Assembly: GCA_016872605.1 (NCBI GenBank)
Contig: VGZI01000017.1
Span: forward strand, 1-60,414
DNA from: Planctomycetota bacterium
Lineage (GTDB): Bacteria; Planctomycetota; Planctomycetia; Gemmatales; Gemmataceae
Reading direction: 5' to 3'
Length of the DNA stretch: 60,414 nucleotides
Shown: piece by piece, positions 23,125-31,275 of the stretch
Numbering within the stretch: position 1 is the stretch's first letter
Layout of the letters: each line of letters begins with the position of its first letter
Position numbers and translations under genes: made by a program
The notes under the pieces: generated by a model
Databases searched by the model: none
Told to the model about the DNA's origin: nothing
Seen by the model: only the letters and a program-made list of their open reading frames with translations

Positions 23125-24780
23125 ATGGATTTCTATTCCACGTTACTGATCCTCTTGCTGGTGATCCCCGCACTGGCGGCGCTCGTTGTCGCACTCGTGG
23201 GATCGACGCAGCCACTGCTGGTGCGCCAGATCAGCCTCGGCACGACCGTCGCCAGCCTCGCCGTTGCCTGTGTGTTGGCGTTCGGCTTCCTTTCGACGCG
23301 CACGGAGATGAAGGAGCGGACGTTCCGCCCCGAGTTCGTGCCGGGCGCGACGGCCGACGCGCCGCACGCCACGACGTGGAACCTGATCGACTTCAACATG
23401 GGCCGGGAACGCTCAGCCAAAGGGGGGCCCAAGCTCGGCGCCATTCAGTTCTACGTCGGCCTCGACGGCATGAACATCTGGCTCGTCGTACTCACGACGA
23501 TCCTCATGGTAGCATCGGTGCTCATCTCCTGGAACGCCATCAAGGACGAGGATCGGGTGCACGAGTTTCACGCCTGGCTACTTCTGTTGGGCTTCGCGCT
23601 CGTCGGCGTCTTCATTGCGTTCGACATCATTCTCTTTTATGTGTTCTTCGAACTCACGTTGGTGCCGCTTTTTTTCATGATCGGCATCTGGGGCGGACCG
23701 GAACGGCGTTACGCGGCTCGCAAGTTCTTCATCTACACCTTGGCCGGCAGCGTCATCACCTTTCTGGGCCTCTTGGCCGTCGTCGTCGTTTGTTACAACA
23801 AGACAGGCCAGCACATCCTGACGTTTTCGATTCCCGAACTGGTCACGATCTTCAACGATCTTCTGACGAACGACGTGGCGAACCGGACGTTCTACGAGAA
23901 TTTCCAATTCTGGGTCTTCCTGGCGATGATGGCTGGATTCGCCATCAAAGTTCCGCTGTTCCCGGTGCACACCTGGCTGCCCCTGGCGCACGTCGAGGCG
24001 CCGACCGCAGGCAGCGTTTTGCTCGCGGGCGTCTTGCTCAAGATGGGAACCTACGGCTTTATGCGGCTTTGCTTACCGCTGGCGCCGGACGCATCGATCA
24101 GCGTCGGCGTGCCGGTCATCGGAACGCTCTCGGTTGTCGGCATCATCTACGGCGCACTGTGCGCCAAATCACAAGACGACATCAAGAAACTCGTCGCCTA
24201 TTCGAGCGTGAGTCACCTCGGCTTCTGCACGCTCGGCATGTTCGCCCTCAATAGCACCGGGCTGACTGGAAGCCTATTGCAAATGATCAACCACGGGCTG
24301 TCGACCGGCGCGTTGTTCCTTCTGGTCGGCATGATCTACGAGCGCTACCACACGCGATCGATCGCCGAGTATGGCGGACTCGGCAGCAAGCTGAAGATCA
24401 TTACCTTCTGCATGGTGTTCATCAGCCTTTCGAGCGTCGGCTTGCCGGGGCTGAACGGCTTCGTCGGCGAGGCCCTCGTGTTCTTCGGCATGTTCGAGAC
24501 GCGCATGGGGTTGGCAATCCTCGGCACGGCGGGAATCATCCTCGGCGCGTGGTATCTGATCTCGATGCTGCGCGAAGTGTTCTTCGGGGCCTTGAAGGAG
24601 CCGCACACCGAGGGGCATGAGGTCGAGGACATCACGCCGCGCGAGATTGCCGCGCTGGCCCCAATCATGGCGGTGTGTTTACTCCTGGGCGTGTATCCAC
24701 AACCGATCCTCGATTCGGTGAAGCCCGATGTCGACGTGGTGGCGAATATCTTGAAGGACCGCAAGGCGAAGATGAACTAG
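23125..24780 (+). CDS. nuoM: NADH-quinone oxidoreductase subunit M
   Basis: NuoM is the middle antiporter-like proton pump. The 551-residue product has FYVFFELTLVPLFFMIGIWG with the functional glutamate, AIKVPLFPVHTWLPLAHVEAPT with the conserved lysine, and AGVLLKMGTYGFMRL. There is a loop of about 45 residues after the first helix (about 50-110, polar) that is longer than in E. coli. The gene is followed by an imperfect hairpin and then nuoN. Confidence 0.96.
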   Translation: MDFYSTLLILLLVIPALAALVVALVGSTQPLLVRQISLGTTVASLAVACVLAFGFLSTRTEMKERTFRPEFVPGATADAPHATTWNLIDFNMGRERSAKGGPKLGAIQFYVGLDGMNIWLVVLTTILMVASVLISWNAIKDEDRVHEFHAWLLLLGFALVGVFIAFDIILFYVFFELTLVPLFFMIGIWGGPERRYAARKFFIYTLAGSVITFLGLLAVVVVCYNKTGQHILTFSIPELVTIFNDLLTNDVANRTFYENFQFWVFLAMMAGFAIKVPLFPVHTWLPLAHVEAPTAGSVLLAGVLLKMGTYGFMRLCLPLAPDASISVGVPVIGTLSVVGIIYGALCAKSQDDIKKLVAYSSVSHLGFCTLGMFALNSTGLTGSLLQMINHGLSTGALFLLVGMIYERYHTRSIAEYGGLGSKLKIITFCMVFISLSSVGLPGLNGFVGEALVFFGMFETRMGLAILGTAGIILGAWYLISMLREVFFGALKEPHTEGHEVEDITPREIAALAPIMAVCLLLGVYPQPILDSVKPDVDVVANILKDRKAKMN

Positions 24781-24833
24781 CCCAGAGCGCCCGCAAGGGC
24801 CAAAGCAAAGCCCTTGCTGGGGCTGCGGGCTGG
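24777..24833. repeat. Imperfect hairpin, nuoM-nuoN spacer
   Basis: CTAGCCCAGAGCGCCCGCAA at 24777 pairs imperfectly with TTGCTGGGGCTGCGGGCTGG ending at 24833; the stable inner part is CAAGGGC with GCCCTTG. It begins in the nuoM stop codon and ends close to the nuoN start. Confidence 0.6.
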
Positions 24834-24844
24834 TGGGAAGAATC

Positions 24845-26398
24845 ATGACGCATCCGTACGCGACGCAACTGTTCGACCTCTTCAAGCATCTCGGGCCTGA
24901 GATGACGCTGATCGTCTTTGCATGCGTGTTGTTCGTCGCCGGGCTGTTTCGTGCGGATCGAGCGGCCTGGAGTCTGTTGGCCGTGGCTGGTATTTTGGCG
25001 GCGTTCTTCGTGCTGGCGATCTCACCGCGACCACAAGTCCTATCGGGCGATTCTGTCTTTGCCGTGCCGCTCGTATTCGATGCGCTCGGCAACTTCACTC
25101 GCGTCCTGGCGCTGTCGACCGGCATCATTCTCGTTCTGTTGGCGTGGGATGAGGTTCCCGAACGCCACGTCGCCGACCATCATGCGTGCTTGCTCGTTAT
25201 CATCGCCGGCGTCAATCTCGTCGGCTGCTCCAACGATCTCGTTACGCTCTTCTTGGCGCTCGAGATGATCAGCATTCCGACGTATATCCTGCTTTATCTG
25301 CCCAAGCACGACGACGCGGCTCAGGAAGCGGCGATCAAGTATTTCCTCCTGAGCGTCTTCTCCTCGGCGATCCTGCTCTTTGGCTTCAGCTACTTGTTCG
25401 GGCTGACCGGCACCACCAACATTGCCGCGATCTTGCAGACTCTACACAACGCGGAGGAGATCAAGGCGTCGCAGGGGCTGGCGCAAATCGCCATGCTGAC
25501 GATCGCTGCCGGGCTGGGCTTTCGCATCACCGCCGTCCCGTTTCACTTCTACGCTCCGGATGTATTTCAGGGCACGTCGACCAGCGGCGCGGCGTTTCTC
25601 TCATTTGTCCCGAAGGTCGCCGGCTTCATCGCCATCCTTCGCGTTTTCGGCTTCGTGCTGCCCGCCGGTGTGACGACGCCCGCTGAGCGATCGCTCGTCG
25701 GCCTCGGCTTGAGCGATCAGGTTCCGATTCTCTTCTGGTTCCTCGCTGCATTGACCATGACCATCGGCAACCTCCTCGCATTGTTACAAGACAATCTCAA
25801 GCGGCTCATCGCTTACTCCGGCATCGCGCATGCCGGCTATATGCTCATCGCCGTCGCCAGCGCTCCGTATCTGTCCGGGCCCGACTCGGCGACCAGCGGC
25901 GTGGCAGCGGTTCTCTTCTACCTCGTCGCCTATGGAACCATGACGCTCGGCGTTCTCGCTCTCGTCCTCATGCTGCACCGCGATGAACGGCCCGTCGAGA
26001 ACATCGATGACCTCGCTGGCCTGGCGCAGAGCCATCCGTATCTTGCGATTCTGACGACCGCACTGCTTCTGAGCCTGATCGGATTCCCATTAACGATGGG
26101 TTTCACCGGCAAGTTTCTGATCTTCTTCGGCGCAATGGCGGCGCAAGGGCCGACGCACCTTTGGCTTTACCCGACGCTGGCGGTAATCGGCGTCGTCAAT
26201 GCCGCCATCGGGGCGTGGTACTATTTGCGAATCATCGCAGTGATGTATCTGCGCGCTAGCGCCAAGCCGATCGAGACGCCGGGGACGATCACGTGTCTGA
26301 TCGCGCTGCTCGTTTGCGTGATTTTCACCGTCGCCCTGAGCGTTCCGCCGGGCGCTAGTTGGTTGATGAACGTCGCCCGACAGGCCGCAGTGCGATAG
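24845..26398 (+). CDS. nuoN: NADH-quinone oxidoreductase subunit N
   Basis: NuoN is the antiporter-like subunit next to NuoK. The 517-residue product shows about 14 helices, LFLALEMISIPTYILLYLPK with the conserved glutamate, AVPFHFYAPDVFQGTSTS, and NLLALLQDNLKRLIAYSGIAHAGY. The ATG at 24845 follows GGGAAG; a GTG at 24833 would add four residues. It closes the operon: all 14 nuo genes A-N are now present in the standard order. Confidence 0.95.
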   Translation: MTHPYATQLFDLFKHLGPEMTLIVFACVLFVAGLFRADRAAWSLLAVAGILAAFFVLAISPRPQVLSGDSVFAVPLVFDALGNFTRVLALSTGIILVLLAWDEVPERHVADHHACLLVIIAGVNLVGCSNDLVTLFLALEMISIPTYILLYLPKHDDAAQEAAIKYFLLSVFSSAILLFGFSYLFGLTGTTNIAAILQTLHNAEEIKASQGLAQIAMLTIAAGLGFRITAVPFHFYAPDVFQGTSTSGAAFLSFVPKVAGFIAILRVFGFVLPAGVTTPAERSLVGLGLSDQVPILFWFLAALTMTIGNLLALLQDNLKRLIAYSGIAHAGYMLIAVASAPYLSGPDSATSGVAAVLFYLVAYGTMTLGVLALVLMLHRDERPVENIDDLAGLAQSHPYLAILTTALLLSLIGFPLTMGFTGKFLIFFGAMAAQGPTHLWLYPTLAVIGVVNAAIGAWYYLRIIAVMYLRASAKPIETPGTITCLIALLVCVIFTVALSVPPGASWLMNVARQAAVR

Positions 26399-26691
26399 GT
26401 GTAAGTTCTTGTCGAATGTGCTTTGCGATTATGGGCAAGAATATATGGGGAAATCGACCACACCGCCTCAAAGGATTTGTCGACGTTGGGTTCAGGCATG
26501 CCCAAGAAATGCACGAACTTGAAGCATGCTCCGCCCGATTGCTATGCACTCGGCTGCCAATTACCCAGCGTTTTCATATAAACACCTTGCGAATACCCAA
26601 GTAAAGAGCACAACGGCAGGAAGTCGTCGGGCTGGCATCCTGTTTGCTATTCCATCTCAATCACCTATTCAGCCCTCCGAAGGACTCGACA
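26399..26691. other. Spacer after nuoN
   Basis: This stretch is noticeably less GC-rich than nuo. Short frames occur but none has a ribosome-binding site or family resemblance. I see no strong terminator here; the palindrome at 26911-27080 lies further on. Confidence 0.4.
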
Positions 26692-26889
26692 ATGCTGACC
26701 CAATCGTGGCCGGAAACCGCCACTCCTGCGATGGATGACGGTGTCATGGAGCTATCGCTGATGATGTCGCGACGCCAGTTCGAGGCGATTGAAGAGCGCG
26801 CTCGCGACGAGGGGATGACGGTAGCGCAGTTCCTGCGCCGATTGGTGCAGCAGTCGATCGACGAGCCCTGGCGAGGCGAGGCGAACTAG
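26692..26889 (+). CDS. Small ribbon-helix-helix-like protein
   Basis: From ATG 26692 (GAAGGA eight bases upstream) the product has 65 residues. A short N-terminal strand-like part (MELSLMMSRRQFEAIEERA) is followed by RDEGMTVAQFLRRLVQQSI, the strand-helix-helix spacing of CopG/Arc-type DNA-binding proteins. Such proteins are often antitoxins or small regulators, but no toxin gene lies next to it. An in-frame upstream start at 26644 lacks a ribosome-binding site. Confidence 0.6.
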   Translation: MLTQSWPETATPAMDDGVMELSLMMSRRQFEAIEERARDEGMTVAQFLRRLVQQSIDEPWRGEAN

Positions 26890-26910
26890 CCGGGGTATTG
26901 CCCATTTCCC

Positions 26911-27080
26911 AAAGAGCCGCGCACGAAGTAAGAGCCTATCCGGCAAGCCAGGTAGAGTACGTTTCTAACCTGCCCTGACCCGGAAAAACACGGGACGTGC
27001 CACGTTGAAAACGTGCGTCACAGACCTTCCCGGATAGGCTCTTAGCGTCCCAACGCCGTTTATTTCGTGCGCGGCTCTTT
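26911..27080. terminator. 17-bp palindrome (terminator-like) split by a MITE-like insert
   Basis: AAAGAGCCGCGCACGAA (26911-26927) and TTCGTGCGCGGCTCTTT (27064-27080) are perfect reverse complements. On both strands the stem would be followed by or contain TTT, as in bidirectional terminators between convergent genes (26692 gene, 27081 gene). The loop is occupied by the inverted-repeat element at 26929-27044; without it the loop would be about 20 bases. Confidence 0.75.
26929..27044. mobile_element. MITE-like element with 13-bp terminal inverted repeats and TA flanks
   Basis: AGAGCCTATCCGG (26931-26943) and CCGGATAGGCTCT (27030-27042) are perfect inverted repeats, each flanked outside by TA (26929-26930, 27043-27044). 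The 112-base unit has no ORF. Inner small hairpins (CACGTTGAAAACGTG at 27001-27015) are present. Short length, terminal repeats and a TA duplication are the form of a miniature element moved by a TA-targeting transposase such as IS630-type; the transposase family is inferred. Confidence 0.65.
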
Positions 27081-28727
27081 TCACACAAACCTATCCCGCA
27101 GTTCGCGTTTCAGCACTTTTCCCATCGTGTTGCGCGGCAGCGCGTCGACAAACACAATCTCCTTGGGCTGTTGATAATCGACGAGCCGTTCGCTGACGAA
27201 CGCGCCCAGCCGTTCCTCACCCAGCGCCGGATCGCTGCGTACGACGACGGCGACGACGCGCTCCCCCTTGCGATCGTCTGGCACGCCGAGCACGGCCGAC
27301 TCGGCCACACCAGGGCATTCGTTGATCACGCGCTCGACGACCTGCGGGTAAACGTTGAAGCCGCTGGTGATGATCAAATCGTTCTTGCGGCCAACGAGCG
27401 TGAGGAAACCGTTGTCGTCAAGATAACCGAGATCGCCGGTGTCGAACCAGGCATTGCTCCCATCTCCCGCTGGGGGCGATACAGCGGGTGAGGGGGCATT
27501 TTCTGTCTCTCCTCGCCCCGCTGGTGGAGAGTGGCCGGGGGTGAGGGGGCGGGGCCCGCGCCAATATCCTTGAAACAGGTTCGGTCCGCGGATTTGCACG
27601 CTGCCGACGCGGCCTCCCGCCCCCTTACACCCCCCACCCCGACCCTCCCCCACAAGGGGCGAGGGAGTAGGAAGTTGATTGTCAGTAAACGGGGCGATGC
27701 GGACTTCGATTCCGTCGAGCGGTGTGCCCACCGAGCCGACAGGCCAGGGTCCGTCGAGCGGCAAACTCGTAATCACGAACGCTTCGCTCATGCCGTAACG
27801 GTTGATCACCGGCTTGCCGAGGATCGATTCGAGCTCCGGCAGCACCTCGGGCCGTATCGGCGCCGAGCCGCACGTGAACAGCCGGGTCTTCGTCCAGGTC
27901 TTGGCGATGTCGCGAAAGTTCGGCTGTTCGAGAAAGCGGTAATAAATCGTCGGCACAGCCATGAAGACGGTGCAGTCGCGGATGCGTTCCATCGTCCGCT
28001 GCGGATCGAAGTCGTCGAGAATCACGCACGCCCCGCTCAAGAGCGGCATCAGCGTCGCGAACGCCAGCCCGTGAATGTGAAACAGCGGCAAAACGTTGAG
28101 CACGACATCGTCCGGCGTGAACCGCCAGCATTTTTGAAGGGCCCGCAAGCTCGACGCGACATTGCCATGCGTGTGCACGATCCCTTTGGGCCAGCCAGTC
28201 GTGCCGGAGCTGTAGATCATCAGGGACGGATCGGAGGCATCGACTACGGGAGCGGGCGTCGGTGGAGCCACGGGATCGAATAACACGTCCTCGGAAAAAA
28301 CAGATCGGAGATACGGCAAGTTCGGGCGCAACTCGTCGACGAATGGGTACCGCTCATTGTCGACTGCGGCGACGCAGGCTTCGCTGTCGGCAAGAAAATA
28401 ACGCAGTTCCTCTTTTGTGAAGCGAGGATTCACCGGAAGCGAAACTGCGCCGGCGAACAGCGTGGAGAGATAGGCGAAGAGAAACTTGAGCTTGCTCGAG
28501 ATACACAGCATCACGCGGTCGCCTTGTCGCAGCAATCCCGCGCCCCATCGTGCTTGCCGTTCCAGATCAGCGTACGTCAAGACCAGCGGCGATTGCGTCG
28601 GTTTCGATAGGCCGTCGAAGGTGACAGCGAGCGCTCGAGCGTTGGAGTCTTGGGGCAGCACGATGGCCGGCCGCGACGCGTGGTTCGCGAACGATTCTTG
28701 CAGCAACTGAAGAAATGGCGGCGTCAT
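27081..28727 (-). CDS. AMP-dependent acyl-CoA synthetase/ligase, with two repeat-derived inserts
   Basis: ANL-superfamily enzymes activate carboxylates (typically fatty acids) with ATP and transfer them to CoA. The 548-residue product has the phosphate-binding motif YSSGTTGWPKG (172-182), NRYGMSEAF, WFDTGDLGYLDDNGFL, GRKNDLIITSGFNVYP and the C-terminal catalytic lysine in RNTMGKVLKREL. Two stretches do not belong to the fold: TPSPLVGEGRGGGCKGAGGR (about 353-373) and PRPLTPGHSPPAGRGE followed by APSPAVSPPAGDG (about 392-425). They translate spacer-type repeats and sit in surface loops. Its end abuts the palindrome at 27064-27080. Confidence 0.92.
   Translation of the reverse strand: MTPPFLQLLQESFANHASRPAIVLPQDSNARALAVTFDGLSKPTQSPLVLTYADLERQARWGAGLLRQGDRVMLCISSKLKFLFAYLSTLFAGAVSLPVNPRFTKEELRYFLADSEACVAAVDNERYPFVDELRPNLPYLRSVFSEDVLFDPVAPPTPAPVVDASDPSLMIYSSGTTGWPKGIVHTHGNVASSLRALQKCWRFTPDDVVLNVLPLFHIHGLAFATLMPLLSGACVILDDFDPQRTMERIRDCTVFMAVPTIYYRFLEQPNFRDIAKTWTKTRLFTCGSAPIRPEVLPELESILGKPVINRYGMSEAFVITSLPLDGPWPVGSVGTPLDGIEVRIAPFTDNQLPTPSPLVGEGRGGGCKGAGGRVGSVQIRGPNLFQGYWRGPRPLTPGHSPPAGRGETENAPSPAVSPPAGDGSNAWFDTGDLGYLDDNGFLTLVGRKNDLIITSGFNVYPQVVERVINECPGVAESAVLGVPDDRKGERVVAVVVRSDPALGEERLGAFVSERLVDYQQPKEIVFVDALPRNTMGKVLKRELRDRFV
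27457..27556. repeat. Repeat insert 1 in the acyl-CoA synthetase
   Basis: Two half-palindromes occur in a row, CTCCCGCTGGGGGCGATACA then GCGGGTGAGGGGGC, and CTCCTCGCCCCGCTGGTGGA then GAGTGGCCGGGGGTGAGGGG. The tract lengthens the loop between the NLFQGYW and WFDTGDL motifs, in frame. Confidence 0.75.
27610..27672. repeat. Repeat insert 2 in the acyl-CoA synthetase
   Basis: CCTCCCGCCCCCTTACACCC followed by CCCACCCCGACCCTCCCCCA and CAAGGGGCGAGGGAGTAGG is the same CT-rich/GA-rich type. It sits in front of the SVQIRGPNLFQGYW strand, in frame. Confidence 0.75.
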
Positions 28728-28774
28728 GCGGGATATCGTAGCAGCGGCGGCCTCACTCTGCTACGATAGTCTCC

Positions 28775-31207
28775 ATGCGGCGAATCGTTTTGTTCACCAT
28801 CATTTTGTGCGCTTCACCGGCGTTCGCGCAGAGCGACGACGCCAAGAAATCGCACTGGGCGTTTCAGCCGGTGCGCCGGCCCGATCTCCCCGCCGTGAAG
28901 AACAAAGGCTGGGCGCGCAATCCAATCGACGCGTTCATTCTCGCACGCCTCGAAAAGGCCAAACTCGCGCCGAACAAGGACGCCGAGCGCGGCACGTTGA
29001 TCCGCCGGCTCAAGTTCGACCTGCTCGGCTTGCCGCCGACGCCCGAGGAAGTAGACACGTTCGTCAAGAACGCCGATTCGCTGGCTTACGAGAAGCTCGT
29101 CGAGACATACCTGGCATCGCCGCACTTTGGTGAACGTTGGGCCCGGCATTGGCTTGACGCCGTGCGTTTTGCCGAGTCCGACGGCTTCGAGACCAATCAA
29201 CCGCGCCCCAACGCCTGGCCGTACCGCGATTACGTCATTCGTGCCATCAACGAGGACAAGCCGTACGATCGCTTCATTCACGAACAACTCGTCGGCGATC
29301 AACTCGGCGTCGACGAGGCGACCGGGTTCCTGGTGGGTGGCCCGCACGACAAGGTCAAAAGCCCGGACATCAATCTCACGCTGATGCAGCGCGGCGACGA
29401 GCTGCATGACATCATCAACACCACCGGCTCGACGTTTCTCGGCCTGACCGTCGGCTGCGCGCGCTGCCACGATCATCGTTTCGATCCGATTTCGCAGAAG
29501 GATTACTACGCGATGCGAGCGGTCTTTGCGGGGGTGCAGCACGGCGAACGGCCGATCAAGAAGCAAGCCGACATCGCACGCATCAAAGAATTGCGGCAAC
29601 AACTCGCGGCCTTGGAGCGTGAGATTATCGCCGCCGAGCCGATCGCTGAGCCGAGTGCAAAGGAGCCTCGCCGCATGCCCGTGAACGCGTTGGGCAATGT
29701 CGAGAAGTTCATGCCAATCCAGGCGAAGTTTGTTCGCTTCGCCATCGAGGCGACCAATAACCTGGAACCCTGCATCGACGAGCTGGAGATTTTCGCGAAC
29801 GGCAAGAACGTCGCCCTGGGGGCCAAGCCAACCTCGTCCGGCGACTATCCCGGCGCCGCGATTCACAAGCTCGAGCACATCAACGACGGCAAGTACGGCA
29901 ACTCGCGTAGCTGGATTGCCAACACCGCGGGCAAGAGCTGGGTGCAGCTCGCGTTGGCCAACGTCGAGACGATAGACCGCATCGAATGGGCCCGCGATCG
30001 CGAAGGGAAGTATGGCGACCGTTTGGCGGTAAAATATCGCATCGAAGTCGCCGTCGAGCCGGGGCGTTGGCAGGTTGTGGCATCCTCGGCCGATCGATTC
30101 GCATTTGGCGTCAAGCTGCCCGAACGCATGCAGGCTCGGTTGATCGCCAAGCGTGCCGATCTGGAGAAGCAATTGCGGGTCGCTGAAGGGATGACCAAGG
30201 CATATGCAGGAACGTTTACATCGCCCGAACCGACGCATCGCTTGCACCGCGGCGACCCGATGCAAAAGCGCGAGGCGGTCGGTCCTGGTTCGCTCAGCGA
30301 GTTTGGCAAGACATCAAAGAGCCCAGAGACCGCCACGGACGCCGAGCGACGCCTGGCCCTCGCCGAGTGGATCGCCGATCCCCAGAATCCGCTTACGGCT
30401 CGCGTTCTCGTCAATCGCCTTTGGCATCACCATTTCGGCCAAGGCATCGTCAATACGCCAAGCGACTTCGGGCTCAACGGCGGCAAGCCCTCGCACCCCG
30501 AATTGATCGACTGGCTGGCGGCGGAATTGGTCCTCCCGTCTCAGAGCCGCGAGCGTCAGCAACCGGTCTCTTGGAGCATGAAGCACATTCATCGGCTCAT
30601 CGTGCTATCGAGTACCTATCGTCAGGCGAGCACGACGAACGCGCAAGGCCGAGCGGTCGACGCCGACACGCGCCTGCTCTGGCGCAATCCGCCACGCCGA
30701 TTGGAAGCCGAGCCGTTGCGCGACGCGTATCTCGCCGTAAGCGGCAAGCTCGATCTACGCATGGGCGGGCCGGGGTTTGACCTTTTCGAGCCGAACACGA
30801 ATTATGTGAAAGTCTACACGCCCAAAAAGGATTTCGGCCCCGCGGAATGGCGACGCATGATCTATCAGAGCAAATGGCGCATGCAGGTGGACGACACGTT
30901 TGGCCCGTTCGACTGCCCCGACGCCGGGCAGATCGCGCCGAAGCGCAATGTGTCGACGACGCCGTTGCAAGCGCTGGGATTGTTGAATAGTCGATTCATG
31001 TTGCAGCAAGCGAAGTTTTTTGCCGAACGCCTGGAGCGCGAGGCAAAGGATGAAGACTCGCGCGTTCGACGGGGTTTTCGGCTGGCGTTTCAGCGTGAGG
31101 CGTCGGAGAACGAGGCTCGGGCGTCGGTGCGTCTGGTGCGCGAGCATGGTTTGCCGGCGTTTTGTCGGGCGCTGTTCAACGCCAATGAGTTTTTGTTCGT
31201 GGATTGA
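28775..31207 (+). CDS. DUF1549/DUF1553 protein with CxxCH and discoidin-like middle part
   Basis: This large exported family is an expansion typical of planctomycetes; its function is not settled, though a link to polysaccharide or sulfated-glycan use has been proposed. The 810-residue product has a signal peptide (1-19), DUF1549 (about 26-240, including GLPPTPEEVDTF, WARHWLDAVRFAESDG and VGCARCHDHRFDP with Cys228, Cys231, His232), and an inserted discoidin/F5-8C-like part (about 310-430, FVRFAIEATNNLEPCIDELE). DUF1553 follows (about 520-808, NRLWHHHFGQGIV, STYRQAS). The usual DUF1501 partner is not adjacent here but 12 kb away. Confidence 0.93.
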   Translation: MRRIVLFTIILCASPAFAQSDDAKKSHWAFQPVRRPDLPAVKNKGWARNPIDAFILARLEKAKLAPNKDAERGTLIRRLKFDLLGLPPTPEEVDTFVKNADSLAYEKLVETYLASPHFGERWARHWLDAVRFAESDGFETNQPRPNAWPYRDYVIRAINEDKPYDRFIHEQLVGDQLGVDEATGFLVGGPHDKVKSPDINLTLMQRGDELHDIINTTGSTFLGLTVGCARCHDHRFDPISQKDYYAMRAVFAGVQHGERPIKKQADIARIKELRQQLAALEREIIAAEPIAEPSAKEPRRMPVNALGNVEKFMPIQAKFVRFAIEATNNLEPCIDELEIFANGKNVALGAKPTSSGDYPGAAIHKLEHINDGKYGNSRSWIANTAGKSWVQLALANVETIDRIEWARDREGKYGDRLAVKYRIEVAVEPGRWQVVASSADRFAFGVKLPERMQARLIAKRADLEKQLRVAEGMTKAYAGTFTSPEPTHRLHRGDPMQKREAVGPGSLSEFGKTSKSPETATDAERRLALAEWIADPQNPLTARVLVNRLWHHHFGQGIVNTPSDFGLNGGKPSHPELIDWLAAELVLPSQSRERQQPVSWSMKHIHRLIVLSSTYRQASTTNAQGRAVDADTRLLWRNPPRRLEAEPLRDAYLAVSGKLDLRMGGPGFDLFEPNTNYVKVYTPKKDFGPAEWRRMIYQSKWRMQVDDTFGPFDCPDAGQIAPKRNVSTTPLQALGLLNSRFMLQQAKFFAERLEREAKDEDSRVRRGFRLAFQREASENEARASVRLVREHGLPAFCRALFNANEFLFVD

Positions 31208-31216
31208 TCGGGCTTG

Positions 31217-31254
31217 CGTTTAGCGCTTGCGCGCCGCCGCGCGAGCGCTAAACG
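31217..31254. repeat. GTTTAGC-family palindrome before galM
   Basis: CGTTTAGCGCTTGCGCGCC at 31217 mirrors GCGCGAGCGCTAAACG ending at 31254, nearly perfect. It separates the DUF1549 gene from the epimerase and shows that the family is not limited to nuo. Confidence 0.85.
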
Positions 31255-31275
31255 TAGACACTCAGGAGAACGTCA

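Noticed and set aside
28814-30265. Minus-strand frame of 483 codons opposite the DUF1549 gene
   Set aside because: Shadow of a well-defined family gene.
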